Shown here piece after piece: positions 1 through 7,211 of a DNA stretch of 8,337 nt. The notes beneath the pieces were generated by a model. It saw only the letters and a list, made by a program, of their open reading frames with translations, did not search any database and was not told the DNA's origin. How positions within the stretch are numbered: the first letter of the stretch is position 1; the number at the start of each line of letters is the position of its first letter. This stretch comes from Treponema sp. GTDB lineage: Bacteria; Spirochaetota; Spirochaetia; Treponematales; Treponemataceae. The stretch spans positions 1-8,337 of the forward strand of contig JAFOTA010000265.1 in the NCBI GenBank assembly GCA_017421145.1, written 5' to 3'. Made by a program: the position numbers and the translations under genes.

Positions 1-959
1 AGCGCAAGATCAGGGATTTTTTTTCTGAGCTTTTCGACCAGATTAAGATAATCTTCCCTTGTGTACCTTCTGTTCATGTCATGGAGGACTTTCGTCGATC
101 CGTGCTGCACAGGAAGATGTATGCCGCGGCAGATCCTTTCATCCTCGGAAATCAAATCAATTAGCGCATCGGAAAAATCTTTTGGATGAGGAGATTCAAA
201 GCGTATCCAGTGAATGGGAGATTTCGTTTCGTCAAGGTGATTCAGTATCTTTTTCAAAAGCCCCGGAAATCCGCTTTCATCAGGAGATTTGTATGAGTTC
301 ACGTTCTGCCCAAGAAGGGTGATTTCCTTTACGCCCCTTTTTGAAAGCACGTCAAGCTCGCTGAGTATTTCTTCGACCGGCCTTGAGATTTCACGACCGC
401 GCACATGAGGGACTATGCAGTATGTACAGAAATTGTTGCATCCGTTCATGATCGGGACGAAAGTTGAGAATGCGCCCTGTTCATATGAAGATTTCGCAAA
501 CGTGTATGCAGGAGCCTCCACCACATCTACAGGTTCACGCCCCTCTTCGACCGCACGGATTATGTCGCCGAATGAATTCTTGGAATAAGTGCCGACAACA
601 TAATCAATCACCGGCCAGTCCTTTTTGAACGTGGCAAGGAGACGTTCAGCCATGCAGCCCATCACCACCACGGTCAAAGGAACAGGTCCGTCCTTGACAT
701 ACTCCGCGGCTTTTTCAAGGGAACGCACTTTGGCATCCTTTTCGCACGCGCGGATTTTCTTAAGCCCCGAATAAAAGCCGAGCCTTCCGTAGATTCTTGT
801 TTCAGCCGAAGCGCGCACCGAGCATGTGTTTATTATCACCATGTCGCAGGTTTCGGGACATTCAGCCTGAGTCCATCCGCGTGAAATCAAAAGCTGTTCA
901 AGGGAAGCAGATTCAGCCCTGTTCATCTCGCATCCGTAGGTTTCAAAAAAATATGTCAT
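1..959 (-). CDS. miaB: MiaB, tRNA-2-methylthio-N6-(dimethylallyl)adenosine synthase (3' part cut by window edge)
   Basis: Radical-SAM methylthiotransferase that adds the methylthio group to i6A37 in the anticodon loop of tRNAs reading UNN codons, using two [4Fe-4S] clusters. About 319 residues are in the window; the family is usually about 440-450, so the rest of the radical-SAM and the TRAM domain lie beyond the left edge. The N-terminal domain has its three cluster cysteines at C10 (YGCEMN), C46 (NTCSVR) and C102 (MGCMAER). The radical-SAM CxxxCxxC is C174-C178-C181 (GCNNFCTYC), followed by VPHVRGRE, LLGQNVNSY and HLPVQHGS, all typical of MiaB rather than RimO or MtaB. The ATG at 959 overlaps the folE2 stop as ATGA, with GAGGGAG seven bases upstream, so it is the last visible gene of the folD-folE2 operon. 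The spacing between the second and third cysteines is about 20 residues longer than usual. Confidence 0.95.
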   Translation of the reverse strand, partial: MTYFFETYGCEMNRAESASLEQLLISRGWTQAECPETCDMVIINTCSVRASAETRIYGRLGFYSGLKKIRACEKDAKVRSLEKAAEYVKDGPVPLTVVVMGCMAERLLATFKKDWPVIDYVVGTYSKNSFGDIIRAVEEGREPVDVVEAPAYTFAKSSYEQGAFSTFVPIMNGCNNFCTYCIVPHVRGREISRPVEEILSELDVLSKRGVKEITLLGQNVNSYKSPDESGFPGLLKKILNHLDETKSPIHWIRFESPHPKDFSDALIDLISEDERICRGIHLPVQHGSTKVLHDMNRRYTREDYLNLVEKLRKKIPDLA

Positions 960-1756
960 TCCGCCGCTCCCTCAAAATCAGTGCTTTCGGTGTAGGCATA
1001 AGCGTTGTGGTTGTGTATGCTCTCAAAATTCTCACACTCGACCGAAAACCAGTCGAAAGGCTTTTCCGCACCGCTGAAATTTTTCAGGGCAATGCAGACT
1101 TCACGCACCACGTCCTCAACAAAACGCGGGTTGTCGTAGGCCCTCTCGGTGACGTGCTTTTCGTCCGGGCGTTTCAAAATGCTGTACAAATCACATGAGG
1201 CGCTTTTTTCTACCGCGCTTATCACATCTTCTATCCAGAAAAAACTTTTGTTCTGCACTTTTACCGTGACGAATCCCCTCTGGTTGTGCGCCCCCCTTTC
1301 GCTTATCGCCTTGGAGCATGGGCAAAGAGTCGTAACCGGGACAGTGACCTTCACGTAAAAATTCTGCTTTGAATCAGTGACCTCGCCCTCGTATGAGCAG
1401 GTGTAGTCCATTATGCTTTCAGAGCCGGAGACAGGAGCCTTCTTGGTCATAAAAAACGGGAATTCCATAGTGCCGAATGCCCTCTCAGCCTTGAGCGACG
1501 TGCGGATTTCCTCAAGCATATCCAAAAATTCCTTCATTCCGAGATTCGCGTGGTGGCGGTGGAATGATTCTATGAACCTTGACATGTGGGTTCCCTTGTA
1601 GTCGTGCGGAAGATTCACAAAAAGATTCACCAATGCGGAAGTGTTCTGGTATCCGCTGGTTTTGTCGAGCACTTTCACCGGATAGCGCAGGTTTTTGACA
1701 CCGACTTTTTTAAGCGCGATCTCCCTTGTGTCAGGAGTGTTCTGGATGTCTATCAT
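956..1756 (-). CDS. folE2: GTP cyclohydrolase FolE2 (type IB)
   Basis: Converts GTP to 7,8-dihydroneopterin triphosphate, the first step to tetrahydrofolate (and also to queuosine precursors), in the cytoplasm. The 266-residue length is normal for the COG1469/FolE2 family. Diagnostic segments are DIQNTPDTR at the N-terminus, [14 protein letters not shown] near residues 48-61, the metal/active-site motif [14 protein letters not shown] (C145 and C147) with GAHNQRG just after (H157), and the C-terminal SIHNHNAY. It is unrelated in sequence to FolE (type IA). FolE2 enzymes are noted for metal flexibility and in some bacteria are zinc-starvation genes; nothing here points to Zur control, since it sits inside a folate operon. 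The start codon overlaps the folD stop (ATGA). The start agrees with the family N-terminus, although the nearest SD-like GGAGG is only one base from the ATG, which suggests coupled re-initiation from folD. Confidence 0.95.
   Translation of the reverse strand: MIDIQNTPDTREIALKKVGVKNLRYPVKVLDKTSGYQNTSALVNLFVNLPHDYKGTHMSRFIESFHRHHANLGMKEFLDMLEEIRTSLKAERAFGTMEFPFFMTKKAPVSGSESIMDYTCSYEGEVTDSKQNFYVKVTVPVTTLCPCSKAISERGAHNQRGFVTVKVQNKSFFWIEDVISAVEKSASCDLYSILKRPDEKHVTERAYDNPRFVEDVVREVCIALKNFSGAEKPFDWFSVECENFESIHNHNAYAYTESTDFEGAAE
967..973 (-). promoter_or_regulatory. Shine-Dalgarno of miaB
   Basis: The minus strand reads GAGGGAG within the last codons of folE2, seven bases before the miaB ATG at 959. 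It supports that start and independent loading of ribosomes onto miaB despite the ATGA overlap. Confidence 0.6.
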
Positions 1757-2637
1757 GCCTCCACACCGGCAAGATTTTCAGCCGCCTCCAAAGTGTTGTA
1801 AATCAGCATGGCAATCGTCATAGGGCCTACACCGCCCGGAACCGGGGTTATAAATGAAGCTTTTTCTTTGAGCCCCTCGAAATCAGCGTCGCCCACAAGA
1901 CGGAAGCCGGATTTTTTTGAGCTGTCAGGAATCCTGTTCACTCCCACGTCGATGACAACGGCACCATCCTTTACCATGTCGGCGGTCAAAGTTCCCGGGT
2001 GTCCTGATGCGACGACGATTATATCAGCCTGCCTTGTGATTTCGGCCATGTCCTTGGTCCCCGTGTGGCAGAGGGTTACGGTCGAATTGTATTCCTTTCT
2101 TGAAAGAAGGACCGCCATGGGTTTTCCTACTATATTACTGCGCCCAATGACTACTGCACGCTTTCCTTTTGTATCGATCCCGGCTTTTTCAAGAAGCACA
2201 AGGACTCCGTGCGGCGTACATGGGATGAATCCTTTTTTACCGCTCAGAAGATTTCCCATGCTTACGGGGTGGAATCCGTCAACGTCTTTTTCAGGCGAGA
2301 TGGCGCAAGTGACTTTCTCCTCGCTTATATGTTTCGGGAGCGGAAGCTGGACAAGTATTCCATGAACCGAGCTGTCCTTGTTGAGCCTGTCGATTTCGGA
2401 AAGAAGCTCGCTTTCACTGACCGATTCTGGAAGCTCTATGCTTTTGTCAACCATTCCGGCTTCGAGAAGAGCCTTTCTTTTTCCGGTGACATAGCTTACT
2501 GACGCAGGGTTGTTTCCCACGAGAATGACGGCAAGGCACGGTTTTACGCCCTTTTCGTTAAGTCTCCTGACTTTTTCGGCGACATCGGACTTTACTTCGG
2601 CAGCGACAGCTTTTCCATCAATAACAACGGCACTCAT
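1753..2637 (-). CDS. folD: FolD, bifunctional methylenetetrahydrofolate dehydrogenase / methenyltetrahydrofolate cyclohydrolase
   Basis: Interconverts 5,10-methylene-, 5,10-methenyl- and 10-formyl-tetrahydrofolate with NADP(H), feeding purine, thymidylate and initiator formyl-Met synthesis. From the ATG at 2637 it is 294 residues, close to the normal FolD length. Visible motifs are the catalytic Y49-xxx-K53 in [17 protein letters not shown] (Q97), KDVDGFHP (D120), the dinucleotide-binding GRSNIVGKP (165-173) and the C-terminal [10 protein letters not shown] (265-274). An in-frame TTG at 2655 would add six residues (to MRKVTN), but those codons overlay the Shine-Dalgarno GAGGAAGG, and FolD proteins normally begin just before the VIDGK segment, so 2637 is preferred. 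First gene of the leftward operon; its stop overlaps the folE2 start. Identification is secure. Confidence 0.97.
   Translation of the reverse strand: MSAVVIDGKAVAAEVKSDVAEKVRRLNEKGVKPCLAVILVGNNPASVSYVTGKRKALLEAGMVDKSIELPESVSESELLSEIDRLNKDSSVHGILVQLPLPKHISEEKVTCAISPEKDVDGFHPVSMGNLLSGKKGFIPCTPHGVLVLLEKAGIDTKGKRAVVIGRSNIVGKPMAVLLSRKEYNSTVTLCHTGTKDMAEITRQADIIVVASGHPGTLTADMVKDGAVVIDVGVNRIPDSSKKSGFRLVGDADFEGLKEKASFITPVPGGVGPMTIAMLIYNTLEAAENLAGVEA
1758..1762 (-). promoter_or_regulatory. Unusually close SD-like GGAGG before folE2
   Basis: GGAGG on the minus strand is separated from the folE2 ATG by a single C, too near for optimal initiation. With the ATGA overlap this suggests folE2 translation depends on ribosomes finishing folD. 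The inference rests on spacing only. Confidence 0.4.
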
Positions 2638-2645
2638 ATTTGTAA

Positions 2646-2653
2646 CCTTCCTC
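2646..2653 (-). promoter_or_regulatory. Shine-Dalgarno of folD, fixes the start at 2637
   Basis: The minus strand reads GAGGAAGG here, eight bases before the ATG at 2637. It overlies the codons that would be translated from the upstream TTG at 2655, so it argues for the shorter protein. Confidence 0.8.
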
Positions 2654-2715
2654 AATTATACGGGTTTTTATTTGAAACAGGCTCAATGAAACCACAAGGT
2701 CTCCGAGCAGGTCTA

Positions 2716-2721
2716 ATTATA
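2716..2721 (-). promoter_or_regulatory. Candidate -10 element for the folD operon
   Basis: The minus strand has a perfect TATAAT here, which would give a leader of about 70 nt to folD. No good -35 hexamer is visible at 16-18 bp, so the call is weak. It lies about 10 bp from the -35 of the oppositely facing promoter at 2731-2759, so the two would compete for polymerase if both are real. A second minus-strand TATAAT at 2655-2660 was rejected because its transcript would begin inside the folD SD. Confidence 0.28.
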
Positions 2722-2730
2722 GAGGATATA

Positions 2731-2759
2731 TTGAATTTAGGCTATAAAAACGCTAATAT
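2731..2759 (+). promoter_or_regulatory. Sigma70-like promoter of the beta-barrel/lipoprotein/rarA series
   Basis: TTGAAT (2731-2736), a 17 bp spacer and TAATAT (2754-2759) are close to the consensus, in an AT-rich intergenic region. Initiation would fall near 2766, giving a very short leader that still contains the SD (GAGG at 2777-2780) of the gene starting at 2785. Confidence 0.6.
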
Positions 2760-2784
2760 TATCCATGAAAAAATGTGAGGAAAT

Positions 2785-3441
2785 ATGAAACGCATAATTA
2801 CAGCACTCTGCATCGCAATGATTTTGGGAACTTCGGCAGCAACGGCACAATCAGCAGGAAATCAGGCAGATTCAAACGAAAGCATAGACGACATCCAGGA
2901 CAAGCATGAGCAGAACGAGCAAGTCGAAGTGGTCTACAACACAGGCAACAGGGCGGGAGACCAGAACCTGCGCGTTGCATTGGGAGTTTCATTTCCGCTT
3001 TCATTCGGAAATCCGTTTACAAAAGACGGGAAAATGAAGCCGGGCGGAGTTGCATGCCTCGGATACCATTATTTTTTGACGCCTGAAATTTCAGTAGGTG
3101 GAGACGCAACTTTCGGATTCAACGTCACTCTGGGCGGAAACCTTTTCAACTGCATCCCGATCCTTGCAACGGTGACATACACACCTCATTTCAAGAATTT
3201 CGAATTCCCGATCACCCTCGGAGTAGGAATGGCATGGGAAATGTACAACGGAAAGACATATTGGCCGGGACTTGCCGTAAAACCAGAAGTCGGCGTTACA
3301 TACAGGATTACGGAAAACTGGGCTGTCGGCGGTGAAATATCATACCTCTGGCTCCCGCAGTTCAACAAGCTTTGGTCCGGCGCAGAAAACCTGCATGCAC
3401 AGTTCATAACGGTATCAGCGAGTGCCAGATATTATTTCTAG
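2785..3441 (+). CDS. Small outer-membrane beta-barrel protein (TP0733-like, function unknown)
   Basis: A 218-residue exported protein. Residues 1-21 form a signal peptide: basic MKR, a hydrophobic stretch, and an A-T-A signal peptidase I site before Q22. The cysteine at position 9 is not in a lipobox. Residues 25-50 are a polar, acidic segment likely to stay periplasmic. From about residue 60 the sequence alternates hydrophobic and polar residues with many Gly and aromatic residues and ends in ...SARYYF; a terminal aromatic Phe is the usual BAM recognition signal. The size suits an eight-stranded barrel of the OmpW/OmpA-like class. From memory it resembles the treponemal TP0733 family, which also sits beside folD in T. 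pallidum; this was not checked. SD GAGG lies four bases before the ATG. The next gene, a lipoprotein, follows after 23 bp. Substrate or partner is unknown. Confidence 0.8.
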   Translation: MKRIITALCIAMILGTSAATAQSAGNQADSNESIDDIQDKHEQNEQVEVVYNTGNRAGDQNLRVALGVSFPLSFGNPFTKDGKMKPGGVACLGYHYFLTPEISVGGDATFGFNVTLGGNLFNCIPILATVTYTPHFKNFEFPITLGVGMAWEMYNGKTYWPGLAVKPEVGVTYRITENWAVGGEISYLWLPQFNKLWSGAENLHAQFITVSASARYYF

Positions 3442-3464
3442 CAGTTATTTTTAAGGAAGAGAAA

Positions 3465-4634
3465 ATGAAAAAAACAAGATTGATTCCATTGATTTTTGCC
3501 GCTGCAGCACTTGCATTCTCGGTCACGGCATGTCATGACAACATATACTACCTCATCCAGCAGGAAGTTGAACAGGAAAACGGGCTTGAAGGAGACATAC
3601 TCAACATAGTTCCGTTCAAGGGAAACCTGTACATTTCGAATTCGCTCATATACAAAAAAACCCTTGCTTCTTCAGGAACGACCGGTAAATACAACTACCA
3701 GTGGGAAAAAGTAAGCGCAAAATGCAGCGGAAAAGATTTGTCGCATATAATCACCCTTGCCGCGGACGACAACTACCTTTACTGCTACACGCTCAGCATT
3801 GCGGAAGACGTTGACAAGAGCGTAAACCTTGCTTCACACAGAAACATCTACTGTTCTTCAGACGGAGAAACATGGACGGAAGTAAACATAAGCAGCATCA
3901 CTGGACTCAGCTCAACTGAAAAAGGTACATACAGCAAGTATCCTGTCGTAATTTTCGACAATCAGATAGGAAACGGAAGCACCGGAAGCTCCACATCGGG
4001 AAGAAACGCATACATAAGGCTCCGTGAAGCACAGGGAACCACTGATTATACCGATGTTCTCAACACAGGATACCATGTCTACAAGCTCAACGGAGGAAGC
4101 GCACCAAGCGTAGAATCCTCGGCAGATACAAGCTACACTTCACCAAGGTCAGTAAAGCTCGGAAGCACCGAAAGATTTTTCAACACAAGGGCGGTGACGA
4201 AGAATGCAAATCTGGAAATCGCATACATAGCGGACGGCTCTTCAATATACGGCGTAAAAGACGGAACGAGCGGAAACTATTTTGACGCCATCAACTACAA
4301 TTCCGGAACAATCTATTCACTTGCGGCAACAAGCGACTACATCCTCGTGGGAACTTCATCAGGGCTTTACCGCGTGGAAATAGGAGCGAACGGATACCTG
4401 AACACTACGATATCCGGGTTCAACAACAATGCGCAGACGCTCCTAACTTCAAGCGTGCAGAGCATTTATGCGTTGGACTCCAGTGCAAGCGAAGGAAACA
4501 CGGATGAATATGCTTCTATGATGATACAAGGGTACCTTTCTTCATCTCCAGATTCATTCAAGGAAACCGGACTGTACGCATTCTATCCGGGTCGCGGACA
4601 CTGGAACCGTGACGGTGATGACAGACCACGCTGA
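3465..4634 (+). CDS. Putative lipoprotein with beta-propeller-like repeats, function unknown
   Basis: A 389-residue protein from the ATG at 3465, preceded by an AAGGA-type SD; an in-frame TTG at 3372 lies inside the upstream gene and is unlikely. The N-terminus is a lipoprotein signal: KK-x-R, a hydrophobic core, and V20-T21-A22-C23 as a relaxed spirochaetal lipobox with acylation at C23. The mature part shows spaced segments that look like propeller blades: about 47-63 (IVPFKGNLYISNS), 95-110 (ITLAADDNYLYCY), 127-140 (an Asp-box-like SSDGETW), 252-267 and 283-306 (LAATSDYILVGTSSGLYRVEI). A low-complexity Gly/Ser stretch is at 170-180. No catalytic motif is recognised; a binding or scaffold role is the most one can infer. 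It is placed between a beta-barrel gene and rarA with about 20 bp on each side, so it is probably co-expressed with the barrel. Confidence 0.8.
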   Translation: MKKTRLIPLIFAAAALAFSVTACHDNIYYLIQQEVEQENGLEGDILNIVPFKGNLYISNSLIYKKTLASSGTTGKYNYQWEKVSAKCSGKDLSHIITLAADDNYLYCYTLSIAEDVDKSVNLASHRNIYCSSDGETWTEVNISSITGLSSTEKGTYSKYPVVIFDNQIGNGSTGSSTSGRNAYIRLREAQGTTDYTDVLNTGYHVYKLNGGSAPSVESSADTSYTSPRSVKLGSTERFFNTRAVTKNANLEIAYIADGSSIYGVKDGTSGNYFDAINYNSGTIYSLAATSDYILVGTSSGLYRVEIGANGYLNTTISGFNNNAQTLLTSSVQSIYALDSSASEGNTDEYASMMIQGYLSSSPDSFKETGLYAFYPGRGHWNRDGDDRPR

Positions 4635-4642
4635 TTTTCTTT

Positions 4643-4647
4643 AAGGA
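4643..4647 (+). promoter_or_regulatory. Shine-Dalgarno supporting the TTG start of rarA
   Basis: AAGGA lies eight bases before the TTG at 4656. The first in-frame ATG (4713) would remove part of the conserved PLASRMRPRTLDEYIGQ segment and has no comparable SD, so TTG is the likely initiator. Confidence 0.7.
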
Positions 4648-4655
4648 CAGATTTT

Positions 4656-7103
4656 TTGCCGCACGATTTATTTGATTCAATCGGGAAAAACCATGAGCCG
4701 CTTGCCTCCAGGATGAGACCCAGAACCCTTGACGAATACATAGGGCAGGATCACATCGTGGGGAAAGGACGGCTTTTGAGGCGTGCAATTGCAGCGGATC
4801 AGCTTACTTCGGTAATCTTCTACGGTCCTCCAGGCTCCGGGAAAACAACTCTCGCAAGGGTCATAGCAAACCACACGAAATCAAATTTCATAACGCTCAA
4901 CGCAGTGCTCACGGGAGTTGCTGACATACGTAAGGCAATTTCAGAAGCAGAAGACCAGCGTAAGCTTTTTTCCAAAAAAACGATACTTTTTGTAGATGAA
5001 GTCCACAGATGGAATAAAAGCCAGCAGGATGCCCTTCTGCCATGGGTTGAAAACGGAACGATAATCCTGATCGGTGCGACGACCGAAAATCCTTTTTTTG
5101 AAGTGAACAAGGCATTGGTCAGCAGGAGCCGTGTTTTCCAGCTTAAGCCGCTTTCTGAAGATGACCTTAAAAAAACAGCGGTGCAGGCAATAAGCGATGC
5201 CGAACGTGGATACGGACACTGGAAAGTTGTATTTGAAGACGGTGCGCTTGAGCATCTTGTCGAAACTGCAAACGGGGATGCAAGGAGCCTCCTTAACGCC
5301 ATAGAGCTTGCGGTTGAAACCACGCCCGAAAAATGGGAGCCGGATGCAAAACCGCCGTTACCGGAATGGGGTTCTACAATCTACATAAGCCGGGAAACAG
5401 CGGAAGAATCAATACAGAAAAAAGCGGTGCTCTATGACAGGGACGGAGACTACCACTACGACATAATATCTGCATTCATAAAAAGCCTCAGGGGACGGGA
5501 TCCAGATGCAGCCAGCTATTGGCTTGCAAGGATGGTAAAGGCAGGCGAAGATCCGCATTTCATTTTCCGTCGTATGCTGATTTCTGCATGCGAAGACACG
5601 GGGCTTGCAGATCCCAATGCAATAAGCGTGGTTGAAAGCTGCGCAAGGGCATTTGACAGGGTCGGTCTACCTGAAGGAAGGTACTTTCTTGCACATGCCG
5701 CACTCTATCTTTCCACCGCACCTAAATCAAACAGCTCCATGGCATTCTTCGACGCGCTTGCATCGGTTGAAAAAGAAGACGCAGACGTTCCGAACCACCT
5801 GAAGGATTCAAGCCGCGATGCAGAAGGATTCGGACATGGTTCAGGCTACCTCTACCCGCATGCATACAGGGATCATTGGGTGGCACAGCAATATCTCCCG
5901 GACAGCCTTGTGGGAAAAGTATTCTACACACCGTCAACCCAGGGATACGAAAACCAGATAAGGGATGAAGTTCTCTCGCGCAGGGAAATACAGATTGCAT
6001 CCCTCGTTGAAAAAGACGGCAAAAGCCCGGACATGGAAAACCCGATAAGCGAATGGTGGATTCAGGAACATTTCCGCTCAGGCGACGTAAAAAAAGAAGA
6101 AAACCTCACGTTCAGCCCGGAAGACAAATCAAAAAGCGCAGTGATAGACAAGGCAGAACGCTCATGGAGGGCAAGGCTCGACTCAAACAAGGCGGAAATA
6201 CTAACGCAGATCCGTGACGGAATGATTCAGGCCGCCGACCTAAAGCGCCACCACAGGAGCCTCATATGGAACGCCGATGACTGCCTGCTGATTTTTGAGG
6301 CCATGAGAAAGTGCCCCGAAGGTCTTGTATGCGGATCATGCAGAAACAAGCAGGGAAAAGATTTACTTGAGCAATATGCGCAGACCCTTGAGACGATGGA
6401 CAAGCCGGTTCTTTTCATACAGGATTCACCGGTGATTTTTGCCCCGTCAAACATAAGGAAAAGCGTTGAAAAATCAAGCGACATGATTTTCGACAGGATT
6501 TTCTTCCGTGACGCACTCTCTTCGCTTTCTGACATAAACATGGCGGCAGTTTCGCTTAAGGAGCTTTTTACCGGAACTACAAGCGATGAAAGGGACATAG
6601 CGTTTGATTCAGAAACGATACCGCAGAAAGATTCCCCTCCCCTAATGTCAAAGGACGGCATGATCGTTTTTTCACAGCGCATTCCGGGAAAAGGCCAGCA
6701 CATCTCGCAGCTGATTTCAGACCAGATTCAAGGCAACGGAAAAACAAGCGCGGAGCTTGAAAGGCTCATCATGGACATGGAAAAAGCGGAAAAATCCTTT
6801 TTCTCAGACAAAAGCTCGAAACTTTTTTCATGGGACTCCGGTGACATAGAAAAGATTTTCTCATCGGCAGGATTCAAGGTCACGTCGGAAAAATGCACGC
6901 TTGTCGAAAAACGCAGGATAACGGAAACTGAAATCGGAAAATGGTTCGATACGGAAAAATCATCCTACGGAAAGGCAATCTGCAATGCAATTTCATCCGG
7001 GGGAGTCGAAAAAATAAAGGCAGTGCTTTCATCGGCTGCAGAACGGCAGATTTTTACATGGAAAACCGAAAACGTATTTTTCACTTGTAGATTTAGCGAT
7101 TAG
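4656..7103 (+). CDS. rarA: RarA/MgsA-type AAA+ ATPase fused to a C-terminal methyltransferase-like domain
   Basis: An 815-residue cytoplasmic protein, against roughly 420-450 for ordinary RarA. Residues 1-440 are a complete RarA: PLASRMRPRTLDEYIGQ (15-31), Walker A GPPGSGKT (57-64), Walker B ILFVDEVH (110-117), sensor 1 IGATTEN (139-145), the SRSR arginine-finger region (156-159), sensor 2 NGDAR (206-210), and the C-terminal tetramerisation part (DYHYDIISAFIKSLRG, APKSNS). RarA/WRNIP1 proteins act at stalled replication forks with SSB and DNA ends. Residues about 441-530 are a charged linker. About 531-815 resemble a class I methyltransferase/Rossmann fold (LIWNADDCLLIFEA, FDRIFFRDAL, DGMIVFSQ, and a late FSSAGFKV strand) but lack a clear glycine-rich SAM motif. 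A RarA/unknown-domain fusion exists in other phyla, especially cyanobacteria. It starts at TTG, 21 bp after the lipoprotein gene. The function of the second half is unknown. Confidence 0.9.
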   Translation: MPHDLFDSIGKNHEPLASRMRPRTLDEYIGQDHIVGKGRLLRRAIAADQLTSVIFYGPPGSGKTTLARVIANHTKSNFITLNAVLTGVADIRKAISEAEDQRKLFSKKTILFVDEVHRWNKSQQDALLPWVENGTIILIGATTENPFFEVNKALVSRSRVFQLKPLSEDDLKKTAVQAISDAERGYGHWKVVFEDGALEHLVETANGDARSLLNAIELAVETTPEKWEPDAKPPLPEWGSTIYISRETAEESIQKKAVLYDRDGDYHYDIISAFIKSLRGRDPDAASYWLARMVKAGEDPHFIFRRMLISACEDTGLADPNAISVVESCARAFDRVGLPEGRYFLAHAALYLSTAPKSNSSMAFFDALASVEKEDADVPNHLKDSSRDAEGFGHGSGYLYPHAYRDHWVAQQYLPDSLVGKVFYTPSTQGYENQIRDEVLSRREIQIASLVEKDGKSPDMENPISEWWIQEHFRSGDVKKEENLTFSPEDKSKSAVIDKAERSWRARLDSNKAEILTQIRDGMIQAADLKRHHRSLIWNADDCLLIFEAMRKCPEGLVCGSCRNKQGKDLLEQYAQTLETMDKPVLFIQDSPVIFAPSNIRKSVEKSSDMIFDRIFFRDALSSLSDINMAAVSLKELFTGTTSDERDIAFDSETIPQKDSPPLMSKDGMIVFSQRIPGKGQHISQLISDQIQGNGKTSAELERLIMDMEKAEKSFFSDKSSKLFSWDSGDIEKIFSSAGFKVTSEKCTLVEKRRITETEIGKWFDTEKSSYGKAICNAISSGGVEKIKAVLSSAAERQIFTWKTENVFFTCRFSD

Positions 7104-7113
7104 CGTGTAAAAT
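7085..7113 (+). promoter_or_regulatory. Candidate promoter for adk
   Basis: TTGTAG (7085-7090), a 17 bp spacer and TAAAAT (7108-7113) overlap the last codons and stop of rarA. Initiation near 7120 would give adk a leader of about 90 nt containing the hairpin at 7133-7179. Confidence 0.45.
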
Positions 7114-7132
7114 TGATTAAATCGGCCGAATA

Positions 7133-7179
7133 CCGGGTTTTTCAGGGAACTTGTCATTGCTGTCCTGCATAAAGCCCGG
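7133..7179 (+). other. Long imperfect hairpin in the adk leader
   Basis: The outer stem pairs 7133-7141 with 7171-7179 (nine pairs, one G-U). After a small internal loop an inner stem pairs 7143-7147 with 7163-7167 (five pairs, one G-U) around a 15-nt loop. No T-tract follows the 3' arm, so it is not a classic intrinsic terminator for rarA. It could be an mRNA-processing or stability element, or chance folding. It ends about 20 bases before the adk SD. Confidence 0.4.
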
Positions 7180-7211
7180 AATTGAGCCTAAAATTTATCA
7201 AGGAGTAAAAA

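Noticed and set aside
59..322. An 87-codon plus-strand frame near the left edge
   Set aside because: It is antisense to miaB, whose opposite frame carries conserved MiaB segments throughout this stretch.
1808..2365. A 185-codon open frame on the plus strand opposite folD
   Set aside because: It is entirely antisense to a secure folD gene, with no SD and no recognisable protein features; it reflects codon bias of the opposite strand.
2655..2660. A minus-strand TATAAT just upstream of folD
   Set aside because: Transcription from it would begin near 2648, inside the Shine-Dalgarno of folD, leaving no usable ribosome site.
2765..2788. A seven-codon ORF (MKKCEEI) ending by an ATGA overlap with the beta-barrel start
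   Set aside because: The predicted transcription start is at about 2766, so its ATG would be at or outside the mRNA end, and no SD precedes it. Probably chance, though the overlap is neat.
3372..3464. A 31-codon N-terminal extension of the lipoprotein from a TTG
   Set aside because: It lies within the 3' end of the barrel gene in another frame and would bury the signal peptide; the ATG at 3465 has a good SD and begins a proper lipoprotein signal.
4820..5323. A 167-codon minus-strand frame opposite the rarA ATPase domain
   Set aside because: It lies opposite the Walker A, Walker B and sensor motifs of rarA, is rich in Ser/Leu/Arg as shadow frames are, and has no start context.
6227..6703. 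A 158-codon minus-strand frame opposite the C-terminal half of the ATPase gene
   Set aside because: The plus-strand frame continues intact and shows domain-like character; the minus frame has no family resemblance.
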